A DNA stretch of 12,619 bases, from positions 1 through 12,619 of the forward strand of contig CAZYWA010000204.1 in the NCBI GenBank assembly GCA_964650975.1, in the 5' to 3' direction. Source of the stretch: CAZYWA01 sp964650975 [NCBI: uncultured bacterium] (GTDB lineage: Bacteria; JADJOY01). The notes under the pieces are model-generated. The model was not told the origin of the DNA, searched no databases, and saw only the letters and a list, made by a program, of their open reading frames with translations. Position 1 is the first letter of the stretch, and every line of letters starts with the position of its first letter. Of this stretch, positions 1 to 6,546 are shown one piece after another. Made by a program: the position numbers and the translations under genes.

Positions 1-1
1 C

Positions 2-484
2 GAGCCCGGTCAGCTCGCTTCGGGCGAGTGGCGGCCGGTCGATCTGGCGATCGCCGACGAGGAGGAGTTCACGGTTCACGGTCACATCGACTACGTCGAT
101 CCCACCCTCGACCCGCAGACCGGGACGATCCGCGTCCGGGCGCGCTTCGAGAACGAGGACGAAGCGCTGCTGCCGGGCACCTTCGTGCGCATTCGCATCT
201 TCCAGGACACCGTCGAGTCGACGGTGGTGCCCGACATTGCCCTTCCGTCCGATCCCAACGGCCGCTTCGCACTGGTCGTCACCGACGACGGCAAGGTGGA
301 AGCGCGCCGCGTGAAGATCGGAGCGCTGAGCGGGCCCATGCGAGTGGTGCTGGAAGGACTCTCTCCGACCGACCGCGTGGTGGTGAACGGCCTGCAGCGC
401 GCCCGCCCCGGCTCCACCGTGAAGCCGACACTCGTGGAGCTCGGCGCTGAGCCCCCGCCAGCCGTTGGGAACGGCCATGCCTAG
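2..484 (+). CDS. RND efflux periplasmic adaptor (MFP/HlyD family), C-terminal part
   Basis: This is the last ~160 residues of a membrane fusion protein that would bridge an inner-membrane RND pump to an outer-membrane channel. The 5' end lies outside the window. Seen: a beta-barrel stretch with the family signature HIDYVDPTLDPQTGTIRVRA (codons ~30-49), followed by ENEDEALLPGTFVRIRI. The membrane-proximal domain comes next, with VVPDIAL, a LVVTDDGKVEARRVKIG strand pair and GLSPTDRVVVNGLQRARPG, as in AcrA/MexA-type adaptors. The frame ends at TAG 482-484. The pump follows, as is usual for this operon type. The usual tight junction is broken by ~125 bp of hairpin-rich sequence (see the repeat at 476-618). 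No outer-membrane factor gene is visible. Substrate unknown. Confidence 0.93.
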   Translation, partial: EPGQLASGEWRPVDLAIADEEEFTVHGHIDYVDPTLDPQTGTIRVRARFENEDEALLPGTFVRIRIFQDTVESTVVPDIALPSDPNGRFALVVTDDGKVEARRVKIGALSGPMRVVLEGLSPTDRVVVNGLQRARPGSTVKPTLVELGAEPPPAVGNGHA

Positions 485-617
485 TGAGAGGGCACGCGCC
501 GTAGGCGCGCGGCGAGCGAAGCGAGCCGACTTGGGGGTGGGGCCCCGCAAAGACCGCGCTTTTTGCGGGGCGGGGGGCTGGAACAGCCTCCCGAGGAAAC
601 ATCGCGCACATGCCTAG
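477..617 (+). CDS. 46-codon ORF spanning the insert between adaptor and pump
   Basis: Unrecognised. The frame opens at ATG 477, which overlaps the adaptor stop (ATGCCTAG), and runs without interruption to TAG 615-617, which overlaps the pump start ATG 610 in the same way. The peptide is 46 residues, starts MPSERARAVGARRAKRAD and is strongly basic (9 Arg, 3 Lys, only 3 acidic). It has a single Cys (C30) and no signal peptide or membrane segment. It shares MPS with the pump only because the direct repeat is translated in both places. Its possible value is as a translational relay: ribosomes ending the adaptor could restart here and again at the pump. It could equally be an accidental frame in GC-rich DNA, where stop codons are rare. 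Confidence 0.25.
   Translation: MPSERARAVGARRAKRADLGVGPRKDRAFCGAGGWNSLPRKHRAHA
572..597 (+). promoter_or_regulatory. Hairpin abutting the pump ribosome-binding site
   Basis: Bases 572-580 pair with 584-592 around a GAA loop (9 bp, one G-T pair). The GAGGA Shine-Dalgarno sequence follows at once at 593-597, 12 nt before the ATG at 610. The insert therefore supplies the apparent pump ribosome-binding site and places a stable hairpin against it. This could alter pump output relative to the adaptor. The pairing and spacing are seen; the effect is inferred. Confidence 0.4.
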
Positions 618-3600
618 TCACTTCTTCATTCGCCGCCCGATCGTGGCGTGCGTGATCGCGATCCTGATCCTCATGGCTGGAGCGGTCGCGTTCAAGGCGT
701 TGCCGATCGCCCAGTACCCGAGCATCGCACCGCCCATCATCCGGGTGACCACCGCTTACCCGGGCGCCAGCGCGCAAGTGGTCGCCGACACCGTGGCGGC
801 GCCGATCGAGCAGCAGGTCAACGGCGTCGACCGCATGCTCTACATGGAGAGCACGTCCGCGAGCGACGGCTCCTACACGCTCAACGTGAGCTTCGAGGTG
901 GGGACCGACGTCGACATCGCGTCGGTGCTGGTGCAGAACCGCGTCGCGGTGGCGCTCACCCAGCTTCCCGACGACGTTCGGCGGCAGGGTGTGGTCACCG
1001 ACAAGGTCTCGACCAACATCGTCTCGGTCGTGGCTCTGGTTCCCACCGATCCGGCGAAGACGCCGGAGTACACCGACCTCTTCCTGGCGAATTATCTGCG
1101 CATCAACGTCAACGACCGCGTGAAGCGCATCGCGGGCGTGGGCGACACCCTGATCCGCCCCGGCAAGGACTACGGGATGCGGATCTGGCTCGATCCCAAC
1201 AAGCTCGACGCTCGCGGGCTCACGACGGTCGACGTCGCGAACGCGCTCCGCGAGCAAAACGTCCAGGTCGCGGCGGGTGTGATCGGCCAGCCTCCCGCGT
1301 TCGATCCGAACCAGGGCTTTCAGTACTCGATCACCACGCTCGGGCGCCTCGACGACCCGGCCCAGTTCGAGAAAATCATCTTGCGCGCCGACGGCGATCG
1401 CGTCGTCTACCTGAAGGACGTGGCGCGAATCGAGCTGGGGGCGCGCTCCTACGACACGCTCGGGCGCAGCGATGGCATCCCCGCGGCGCTGATGGTCGTC
1501 TACCAGACCCCCACCGGTAACTCGGTCGAGGTGGCGAGCAACTTCCGCGCGTTGCTGAAGGAAGTGACGGACGAGCTCCCGGCCGGGCTCCAGTTCAACA
1601 CCGTCTACGACACCTCCGTGTTCGTGGTGGCGGCGATCGACGAGGTGTACCGCACCATCTTCGAGGCCACCGGGCTGGTGATCCTGGTGGTGCTGGTGTT
1701 CCTGGGCAGCGTGCGCTCGACGCTGATCCCGATCGCGGCGATCCCGGTGTCGCTGGTCGGCACGTTCTTCGCGATGAAGCTCTTCGGCTTCAGCCTCAAC
1801 CTGCCGACGCTCTTCGGGCTGGTGCTCGCCATCGGCATCGTCGTCGACGACGCGATCGTGGTGGTCGAGAACGTCGAGCGGAACCTGACCGAGCACCATC
1901 TGCCCCCCAAGGATGCGGCGCGGGCCGCGATGACCGAAGTCTTCGCACCGGTCATCGGCATCTCGCTGGTGCTCATGGCGGTCTTCCTGCCGACCGCGGC
2001 CCTTCCCGGCATCAGCGGCCAGCTCTACCGGCAATTCGCGCTGACGATTGCCGCGAGCACCTTCTTCAGCGCGGTCTGCGCCCTGTCACTCAGTCCGGCG
2101 CTTTCCGGCGTGATCCTGAAGCAACACCGCGAAGGCGACCGCCCCAACGCCTTCAAACGGAGCTTCGATCGCAGGTTCGAGCGCCTCACCCACACCTACT
2201 CGAACGGAGTGCGCCGGCTAGCGGGACCGGGTCTCCTGCCCATCTCGCTGCTTTGCTTCGTGGGCCTCATCGGTCTCGTGGTGTGGGCGGTCGAGCGGGT
2301 GCCGACCGGGTTCGTGCCGGACGAGGACAAAGGTCTGCTCATCGCGGAAGTCCGGATGCCGGACAGCGCGAGCCAGAACCGCACGCTGGGCGTGATCGAG
2401 CAGGTGGAGAAGGTCTTCCTGGCGACCGACGGCGTCGAGCACATCGGCAGCTTCCAAGGTTTCTCTCTGATCGCGGGCAGCGGCTCGAACTACGGCGTGG
2501 TATTCGCCGGCCTCAAGCCGTGGACGTACCGGGTTCCGAGAGGGCGCGACTTCCAGACGATGCTGAGCGAGGTGCGAGGCAAGTTCTCGAAGATCCAGGA
2601 AGGAATCGTGATCGCGTTCTACCGGCCGGCGGTCGACGGCATCGGGAACGCCGCCGGCTTCGACCTGCGCATCCAGGACCGCGGCAGCGTGGGGCGCCAG
2701 CAGCTCGAGAAATACGTGCAAGAGCTGGTCGCCGACGGCAACGCCCAGTCGAAGCTCAAGAGCGTCGCCAGTGCCTTCCGCGCGACGGTGCCGCAGCTCT
2801 ATGCCGACCTCGATCGCGAGAAGGCGAAGAAGCGCGGTCTCGCCCTCCAGGACGTGTTCGCGACGCTGGGCGTCAATCTCGGCTCCGCCTACGTCAACGA
2901 CATCAACAAATTCGGCCGGACCTGGCAGGTCGACGTGCAGGCCGACAGCAAATTTCGCTACCGCGCCGACCAGGTGAAGCTCCTCAGGGTGCGGAATCGC
3001 GACGGCGAGATGATCCCACTCGGCGCCGTCCTCGACGTGAAGGAATCCGCCGGGCCGTCCAGCGTCATCCGCTACAACCTCTACCCGGCGGCGGCGGTCA
3101 ACGGCTCCAACGCGCCGGGAGTGAGCAGCGGAGAAGCGATCGCGGTCGTGGAAGACATGATCGCGCAGAAGAAGCAGGCGGGGATCGGCTACGAGTGGAC
3201 GGCGCTCTCCTTCCAGGAGAAGCGTGCCGCCGGCACCGCCGGGCTGGTGTTCCTGCTGGCGCTGGGCGTCGTCTATCTGATTCTCGCGGCGCTCTACGAG
3301 AGCTGGACGATGCCGCTGGCGGTGATCCTGTCGATCCCGCTCGCGGTGCTGGGCGCGATGCTCGGAGTCCTGTCGCGCGGCATGGACAACAACATCTACA
3401 CCCAGGTCGGACTGGTGCTGCTGGTCGGGCTGGGCGCCAAGAACGCGATCCTGATCGTCGAGTTCGCCAAGGCCAACCGGGAGGGCGGCATGTCGATCAT
3501 CGACGCCGTGGTCGAAGCCGCGCGCCTGCGGCTGCGCCCGATCCTCATGACCGCGCTGGCGTTCATCCTGGGCGTCTTTCCGCTGGTTCACGCCACCGGA

Positions 3601-3753
3601 GCGGGCGCCGCGAGCCGCCAGGCGATCGGCACGGCCGTGTTCTTCGGCATGATCGGCAACACGTTCCTCGGGCTGCTCTTCACGCCAGTGCTCTACGTCG
3701 CGATCACCACGCTCTCCGAGAGGCTCGGGCGCTCGCGCTCCGGACATCCATGA
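610..3753 (+). CDS. RND multidrug efflux permease, HAE1 family (AcrB/MexF-like)
   Basis: Inner-membrane proton-driven exporter, expected to work as a trimer with the adaptor encoded upstream and an outer-membrane channel encoded elsewhere. At 1047 aa it has the normal full length of the family. Seen: the opening FFIRRPIVACVIAILILMAG (TM1), periplasmic porter repeats (AYPGASAQVVADTVAAPIEQ and a repeat in the second half) and TM4 with GIVVDDAIVVVENVE. In TM4, D413-D414 match the AcrB proton-relay pair D407/D408. TM10 contains GLGAKNAILIVEFAKANR, with K944 matching AcrB K940. The last TM ends near LGLLFTPVLYVAI. All relay residues are kept, so it should be active. The HAE1 type suggests drugs, solvents or other hydrophobic compounds rather than metals; the substrate cannot be read. 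Start ATG 610 has GAGGA at 593-597. Confidence 0.96.
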   Translation: MPSHFFIRRPIVACVIAILILMAGAVAFKALPIAQYPSIAPPIIRVTTAYPGASAQVVADTVAAPIEQQVNGVDRMLYMESTSASDGSYTLNVSFEVGTDVDIASVLVQNRVAVALTQLPDDVRRQGVVTDKVSTNIVSVVALVPTDPAKTPEYTDLFLANYLRINVNDRVKRIAGVGDTLIRPGKDYGMRIWLDPNKLDARGLTTVDVANALREQNVQVAAGVIGQPPAFDPNQGFQYSITTLGRLDDPAQFEKIILRADGDRVVYLKDVARIELGARSYDTLGRSDGIPAALMVVYQTPTGNSVEVASNFRALLKEVTDELPAGLQFNTVYDTSVFVVAAIDEVYRTIFEATGLVILVVLVFLGSVRSTLIPIAAIPVSLVGTFFAMKLFGFSLNLPTLFGLVLAIGIVVDDAIVVVENVERNLTEHHLPPKDAARAAMTEVFAPVIGISLVLMAVFLPTAALPGISGQLYRQFALTIAASTFFSAVCALSLSPALSGVILKQHREGDRPNAFKRSFDRRFERLTHTYSNGVRRLAGPGLLPISLLCFVGLIGLVVWAVERVPTGFVPDEDKGLLIAEVRMPDSASQNRTLGVIEQVEKVFLATDGVEHIGSFQGFSLIAGSGSNYGVVFAGLKPWTYRVPRGRDFQTMLSEVRGKFSKIQEGIVIAFYRPAVDGIGNAAGFDLRIQDRGSVGRQQLEKYVQELVADGNAQSKLKSVASAFRATVPQLYADLDREKAKKRGLALQDVFATLGVNLGSAYVNDINKFGRTWQVDVQADSKFRYRADQVKLLRVRNRDGEMIPLGAVLDVKESAGPSSVIRYNLYPAAAVNGSNAPGVSSGEAIAVVEDMIAQKKQAGIGYEWTALSFQEKRAAGTAGLVFLLALGVVYLILAALYESWTMPLAVILSIPLAVLGAMLGVLSRGMDNNIYTQVGLVLLVGLGAKNAILIVEFAKANREGGMSIIDAVVEAARLRLRPILMTALAFILGVFPLVHATGAGAASRQAIGTAVFFGMIGNTFLGLLFTPVLYVAITTLSERLGRSRSGHP

Positions 3754-3781
3754 GAACGGCGCGCTCACCGGCGATCACGTC

Positions 3782-5206
3782 GTGCCCGAGGTAGCGAAGT
3801 TGTCGCAAGAATTCGACGTCGTGTGTCTCGGTGGCGGCGTCGCCGGAGAAGCGATCGCGGCGGGCCTCCGAGAGAGCGGGCTGACGTTGGCGGTCGTCGA
3901 ACGAGAGCTGGTCGGCGGCGAGTGCCCGTACTGGGGCTGCATTCCTTCCAAGACCTTGCTTCGCTCGGGCGAAACGTTGAGCGAGGCCGATCGCGCTCGT
4001 CTGCTCGCCGCGTCGCGGGTGGAGTGGGCCGTCGACTTTCCCAAGGTGTCGAAACGCGTGCTGTGGATGGCGCGCGACCTCGACGACAGCCGGCCGGCCG
4101 CCGCGATGGAGGCGACCGGGGCCAAGCTCTTTCGAGGCGAAGGGAAGCTCATGGATGTGCGCACCATCGCGGTGGGAGGCGAGCAACTGGTCGCGCGCCG
4201 CGCGGTGGTGATCGCCAACGGCAGCACCGCGGCGATCCCACCCATCCCCGGCCTCGACACCGTCGAGTTCTGGACCAACCGCCAGGCGGCGATTCCGCGT
4301 GAGCTGCCGGCGTCGCTGGCGATCCTCGGCGGGGGCGCCATCGGCGTCGAGCTGGGTCAGGCCTTCGCACGCCTCGGCTCCAAGGTGACCGTGATCGAAG
4401 CCGGACCGAAGTTTCTCGGCCTCGAGGAACCAGAGGCCGGAGCCGCGCTCCGGCCACACCTGGAGGCCGACGGCATCACGCTGATGATCGGGGACCCCTG
4501 TGTCGGCGTCCAAAGGCAATCCGCGGAACCATCGGGCCAACGCTCGGCCGTCCGGGTCCACTTGAAGTCCGGAGCGGTGGTCTCGGCCGACCGATTGCTG
4601 GTCGCCACGGGCCGCCGCCCCAACGTGGAGGCGTGGCGTGACGCCGGGCTCGCGCAGACGGAGCGCGGCTGGCTGAAGGTGGACCCAGCGACGCTCGAAG
4701 CGCGCCCCGGCGTCTTCGGAGCCGGCGACATCACGGGACTCGGTGGATTCACTCACCTCGCCTACTACCACGGTCAGGTGGTCGCGCGGCGATTGTGCGG
4801 CGCGGACGCGAGGGCCGATCACACGGCGATCCCTCGCGTGACCTTCACCGATCCGGAAATCGCTTCGGTGGGGCTCTCGGAGGCGGCCGCGCGTGCAAAA
4901 GGCATCGAAGTCGTCGTCGCCAGCGCCGATCCGGGCGAGACAGCGCGCGGCTACATCCACGACTTCCACAAGGGCGCGCTCAAGCTGGTCGGCGACCGCC
5001 AGCGCGGTGTGCTGATCGGCGCGACCCTGGTCACTCCGCGTGCGGGCGAAATCGTGGGCGAGCTGGTGCTGGCCATCAAGCTCGGCACTCCGCTCACGAC
5101 TCTCGCCGACGTCATCCACCCATTCCCCGCCTTCAACCGCGTGCTCGGGGAAAGCCTGAACCAGCTCGCGACGAAGGCGGCGATGCAAAGCACCGCGCCT
5201 TCCTGA
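3782..5206 (+). CDS. Pyridine nucleotide-disulfide oxidoreductase (dihydrolipoamide dehydrogenase/mercuric reductase-like)
   Basis: FAD flavoenzyme that would pass electrons from NAD(P)H through a redox disulfide. Seen: the FAD-binding CLGGGVAGEAIA near residue 15, the redox motif GGECPYWGCIPSK with C48 and C53, the NAD(P) site GGGAIGVELGQAFARLG from G183, and the second FAD site PGVFGAGDI. A C-terminal dimerisation domain starts around VTFTDPEIASVGL. No N-terminal heavy-metal domain and no C-terminal Cys pair, so true mercuric reductase is unlikely. The C-terminal motif reads HPFPAFNR (446-453) where classical members have HxHPTxxE; the usual catalytic His and Glu positions look replaced by F448 and R453. 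The substrate may therefore not be lipoamide. It lies 28 nt after the pump and 31 nt before the VOC gene. The GTG 3782 start is uncertain; TTG 3800 is an alternative. Confidence 0.88.
   Translation: MPEVAKLSQEFDVVCLGGGVAGEAIAAGLRESGLTLAVVERELVGGECPYWGCIPSKTLLRSGETLSEADRARLLAASRVEWAVDFPKVSKRVLWMARDLDDSRPAAAMEATGAKLFRGEGKLMDVRTIAVGGEQLVARRAVVIANGSTAAIPPIPGLDTVEFWTNRQAAIPRELPASLAILGGGAIGVELGQAFARLGSKVTVIEAGPKFLGLEEPEAGAALRPHLEADGITLMIGDPCVGVQRQSAEPSGQRSAVRVHLKSGAVVSADRLLVATGRRPNVEAWRDAGLAQTERGWLKVDPATLEARPGVFGAGDITGLGGFTHLAYYHGQVVARRLCGADARADHTAIPRVTFTDPEIASVGLSEAAARAKGIEVVVASADPGETARGYIHDFHKGALKLVGDRQRGVLIGATLVTPRAGEIVGELVLAIKLGTPLTTLADVIHPFPAFNRVLGESLNQLATKAAMQSTAPS
3788..3802 (+). promoter_or_regulatory. 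Shine-Dalgarno favouring an alternative TTG start of the reductase
   Basis: GAGG at 3788-3791 sits 8 nt before an in-frame TTG at 3800-3802. The GTG at 3782 has no purine-rich stretch at a suitable distance. Starting at TTG would give MSQEFDVVCLGGG and remove six residues, placing the FAD glycine motif at the more usual distance from the N terminus. Both starts fit the domain, so this only shifts the likely 5' end. Confidence 0.4.
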
Positions 5207-5237
5207 TCACACTCACCGCCCAACCACGGAGGTCAAG

Positions 5238-5918
5238 ATGGCCAGCACACAGACGAGCCATGACCACGCGACGCAAGTGCCCACCGCTGCGACGGTCGAT
5301 CTGAAGCTCGAGGTCGTCGTCCTTCCCGTGACCGACGTCGATCGCGCCAAGCGCTTCTACGAGAGCTTGGGCTGGCGCCTCGACGCAGACTTCGCCTCCG
5401 GCGACAGCTGGCGGGTCGTGCAGTTCACCCCTCCCGGCTCTCCGTGCTCCATCCACGTCGGCAAGGGACTCACGACGGCAGCGCCGGGCTCGTTCCAGAA
5501 TCTGTACCTGGTGGTGGCCGATATCGAGGCGGCACGCGGGGAGCTCGTCGCTCGCGGCGTCGACGTGAGTGAGGTGTTCCACCATGCCGGTTTCGGGGGG
5601 CCACGCGTGCCGGGCCGCGACCCCGAAGGTCACTCGTACGGCACGTACGCCACGTTCCGCGATCCCGACGGGAACGGCTGGCTGCTCCAGGAGATCAAGA
5701 CGCGGCTTCCCGGACGCGGGCTCAGCAACTCGGACGTCGCGACTCTCACGGAGTTCTTGCGAGAGGCCGAGACGCGCCACGGTGACTACGGACCGAGCGC
5801 TCCGAAGCACCACTGGTCGGAGTGGTACGCCGCCTACATCGTCGCGCGCGAGCAGGGGAGGACTCCCGACGAGGCGGCCAAGGACGGCGCGTACCACGTG
5901 GAACGTGCCCACCGATGA
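5238..5918 (+). CDS. VOC-superfamily (glyoxalase/bleomycin-resistance fold) protein with C-terminal extension
   Basis: 226 aa. Residues ~21-153 form one VOC domain made of two beta-alpha-beta-beta-beta halves: [23 protein letters not shown], then [21 protein letters not shown], ending in the typical [14 protein letters not shown]. The first ligand position, His in glyoxalase I, appears to be Val/Glu, so classical glyoxalase I chemistry is doubtful. Residues ~165-226 form a second small module rich in His, Trp and Tyr ([20 protein letters not shown], then [14 protein letters not shown]). This resembles a short conserved tail that I recall on related VOC proteins and as free-standing proteins. 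Start ATG 5238 has a strong GGAGGT at 5228-5233. The stop overlaps the next start (ATGA, 5915-5918), implying translational coupling with the peroxiredoxin. Likely cytoplasmic; substrate unknown. Confidence 0.88.
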   Translation: MASTQTSHDHATQVPTAATVDLKLEVVVLPVTDVDRAKRFYESLGWRLDADFASGDSWRVVQFTPPGSPCSIHVGKGLTTAAPGSFQNLYLVVADIEAARGELVARGVDVSEVFHHAGFGGPRVPGRDPEGHSYGTYATFRDPDGNGWLLQEIKTRLPGRGLSNSDVATLTEFLREAETRHGDYGPSAPKHHWSEWYAAYIVAREQGRTPDEAAKDGAYHVERAHR

Positions 5919-6511
5919 GGGCCGACATCGTTCCCGGCGCGGTCCTTCCCGACTACGAGCTTTCGGACCACCACGGCAAGCACCGCAAGCTTTCGGAGCT
6001 GCAGGGCGGCGATCCGCTGGTGCTGGTGCTCGCCCGCGGAGGGTTCTGTCCGAAGGACCGGAGACAGCACGAAGGACTCCTGCAGCTCCATCGCGAGATG
6101 CAAGTCGGCTACTGCCGTCTCGTGACCGTCTCGACCGACAACCTGCTCGAGACCAACGAGTTCCGCGCGGCGGTGGGCGCGGACTGGACGTTTCTCTCGG
6201 ATCCCGGTCGCAAGCTGCAGAAGGACCTCGACATCGCCGAATACACCGACCCGCATCACAATCCGATGATCCCTCACACGCTGGTGCTCGAGCCTGGCCT
6301 GCGTGTCTTCAAGATCTACGAGGGCTACTGGTTCTTCGGGCGGCCGACGGTCGAGGAGCTGCGCCTCGATCTGCGCGCCGTGCTGCAGCGCTGCCGTCCC
6401 GATTGGAGCATCAGCGGCGCGGCGCAGCGAGCCGCCTGGGCGAAAGGCGAGAAGGCGGGTTTCCATCCGTACGGAAAAACGCAGGCGCAGGTGCTCGCCG
6501 AACGGGATTGA
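5915..6511 (+). CDS. Peroxiredoxin-like (AhpC/TSA, redoxin-fold) protein
   Basis: 198 aa from ATG 5915, which overlaps the VOC stop by 4 nt. The frame is open further upstream, but that part lies inside the VOC gene. Seen: the redoxin opening [23 protein letters not shown], a beta strand [17 protein letters not shown] with the candidate peroxidatic Cys C45, then [18 protein letters not shown] and [14 protein letters not shown]45 sits in an RGGFCP context rather than the classical PxxxTxxC, and there is no CxxC. C67 and C160 are the other cysteines, so it may be a 1-Cys or atypical 2-Cys enzyme. The expected role is reduction of peroxides, or thiol redox exchange, in the cytoplasm, possibly using the nearby flavin reductase. 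That partnership is inferred from position only. Confidence 0.82.
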   Translation: MRADIVPGAVLPDYELSDHHGKHRKLSELQGGDPLVLVLARGGFCPKDRRQHEGLLQLHREMQVGYCRLVTVSTDNLLETNEFRAAVGADWTFLSDPGRKLQKDLDIAEYTDPHHNPMIPHTLVLEPGLRVFKIYEGYWFFGRPTVEELRLDLRAVLQRCRPDWSISGAAQRAAWAKGEKAGFHPYGKTQAQVLAERD

Positions 6512-6546
6512 TCCGAGCGCGTCGCAGGCCAGCGAACAGCAGACAC

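Larger units (their letters stand above)
476..618. repeat. Inserted hairpin element bracketed by a 10-bp direct repeat
   Basis: CATGCCTAGT occurs at 476-485 and again at 609-618, with 123 bp (486-608) between. The left copy contains the adaptor stop codon and the right copy contains the pump start codon. Deleting one repeat plus the insert would give a clean 8-nt ATGCCTAG start/stop overlap between adaptor and pump. The insert holds three inverted repeats: 495-509 (6-bp stem, GTA loop), 543-570 (9-bp CCCCGCAAA stem) and 572-592 (9-bp stem with one G-T pair, GAA loop). It also holds GGCGAGCGAAGCGAGCC at 511-527. Insertion with target-site duplication is inferred. No terminal inverted repeats and no transposase are seen. 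Confidence 0.6.

Noticed and set aside
543-570. Rho-independent terminator between adaptor and pump
   Set aside because: The CCCCGCAAA stem has its T-run inside the loop and stem, not after it, and the following bases are G-rich. It is better explained as part of the inserted element.
476-618. CRISPR array or integron attC site at the repeated CATGCCTAGT
   Set aside because: There are only two short copies with a single spacer, no cas or integrase genes, and no attC-like core sites. Target-site duplication fits better.
481-2034. 517-codon open frame on the minus strand opposite the RND pump
   Set aside because: The translation is a His/Arg/Asp/Val-rich, low-complexity protein with no recognisable domain, lying antisense to a clear RND permease. 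It is a product of high third-position GC.
2218-3768. 516-codon minus-strand frame and a 513-codon plus-strand frame (2253-3794) over the second half of the pump
   Set aside because: Both overlap a full-length pump with intact motifs and show Arg/Gly/Ala/Asp-biased composition without domains.
3704-5188. 494-codon minus-strand frame opposite the reductase
   Set aside because: Antisense shadow of a well-supported flavoprotein, biased composition, no motif.
3782-5206. Mercuric reductase (MerA) identity for the flavoprotein
   Set aside because: It lacks the N-terminal heavy-metal domain and the C-terminal Cys pair, and no mer genes are nearby.
5569-6546. Apparent N-terminal extension of the MFS transporter (frame open from 5569)
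   Set aside because: This part overlaps the VOC and peroxiredoxin genes in another frame and reads as Arg/Ser-rich nonsense; the real protein begins near GTG 6547.
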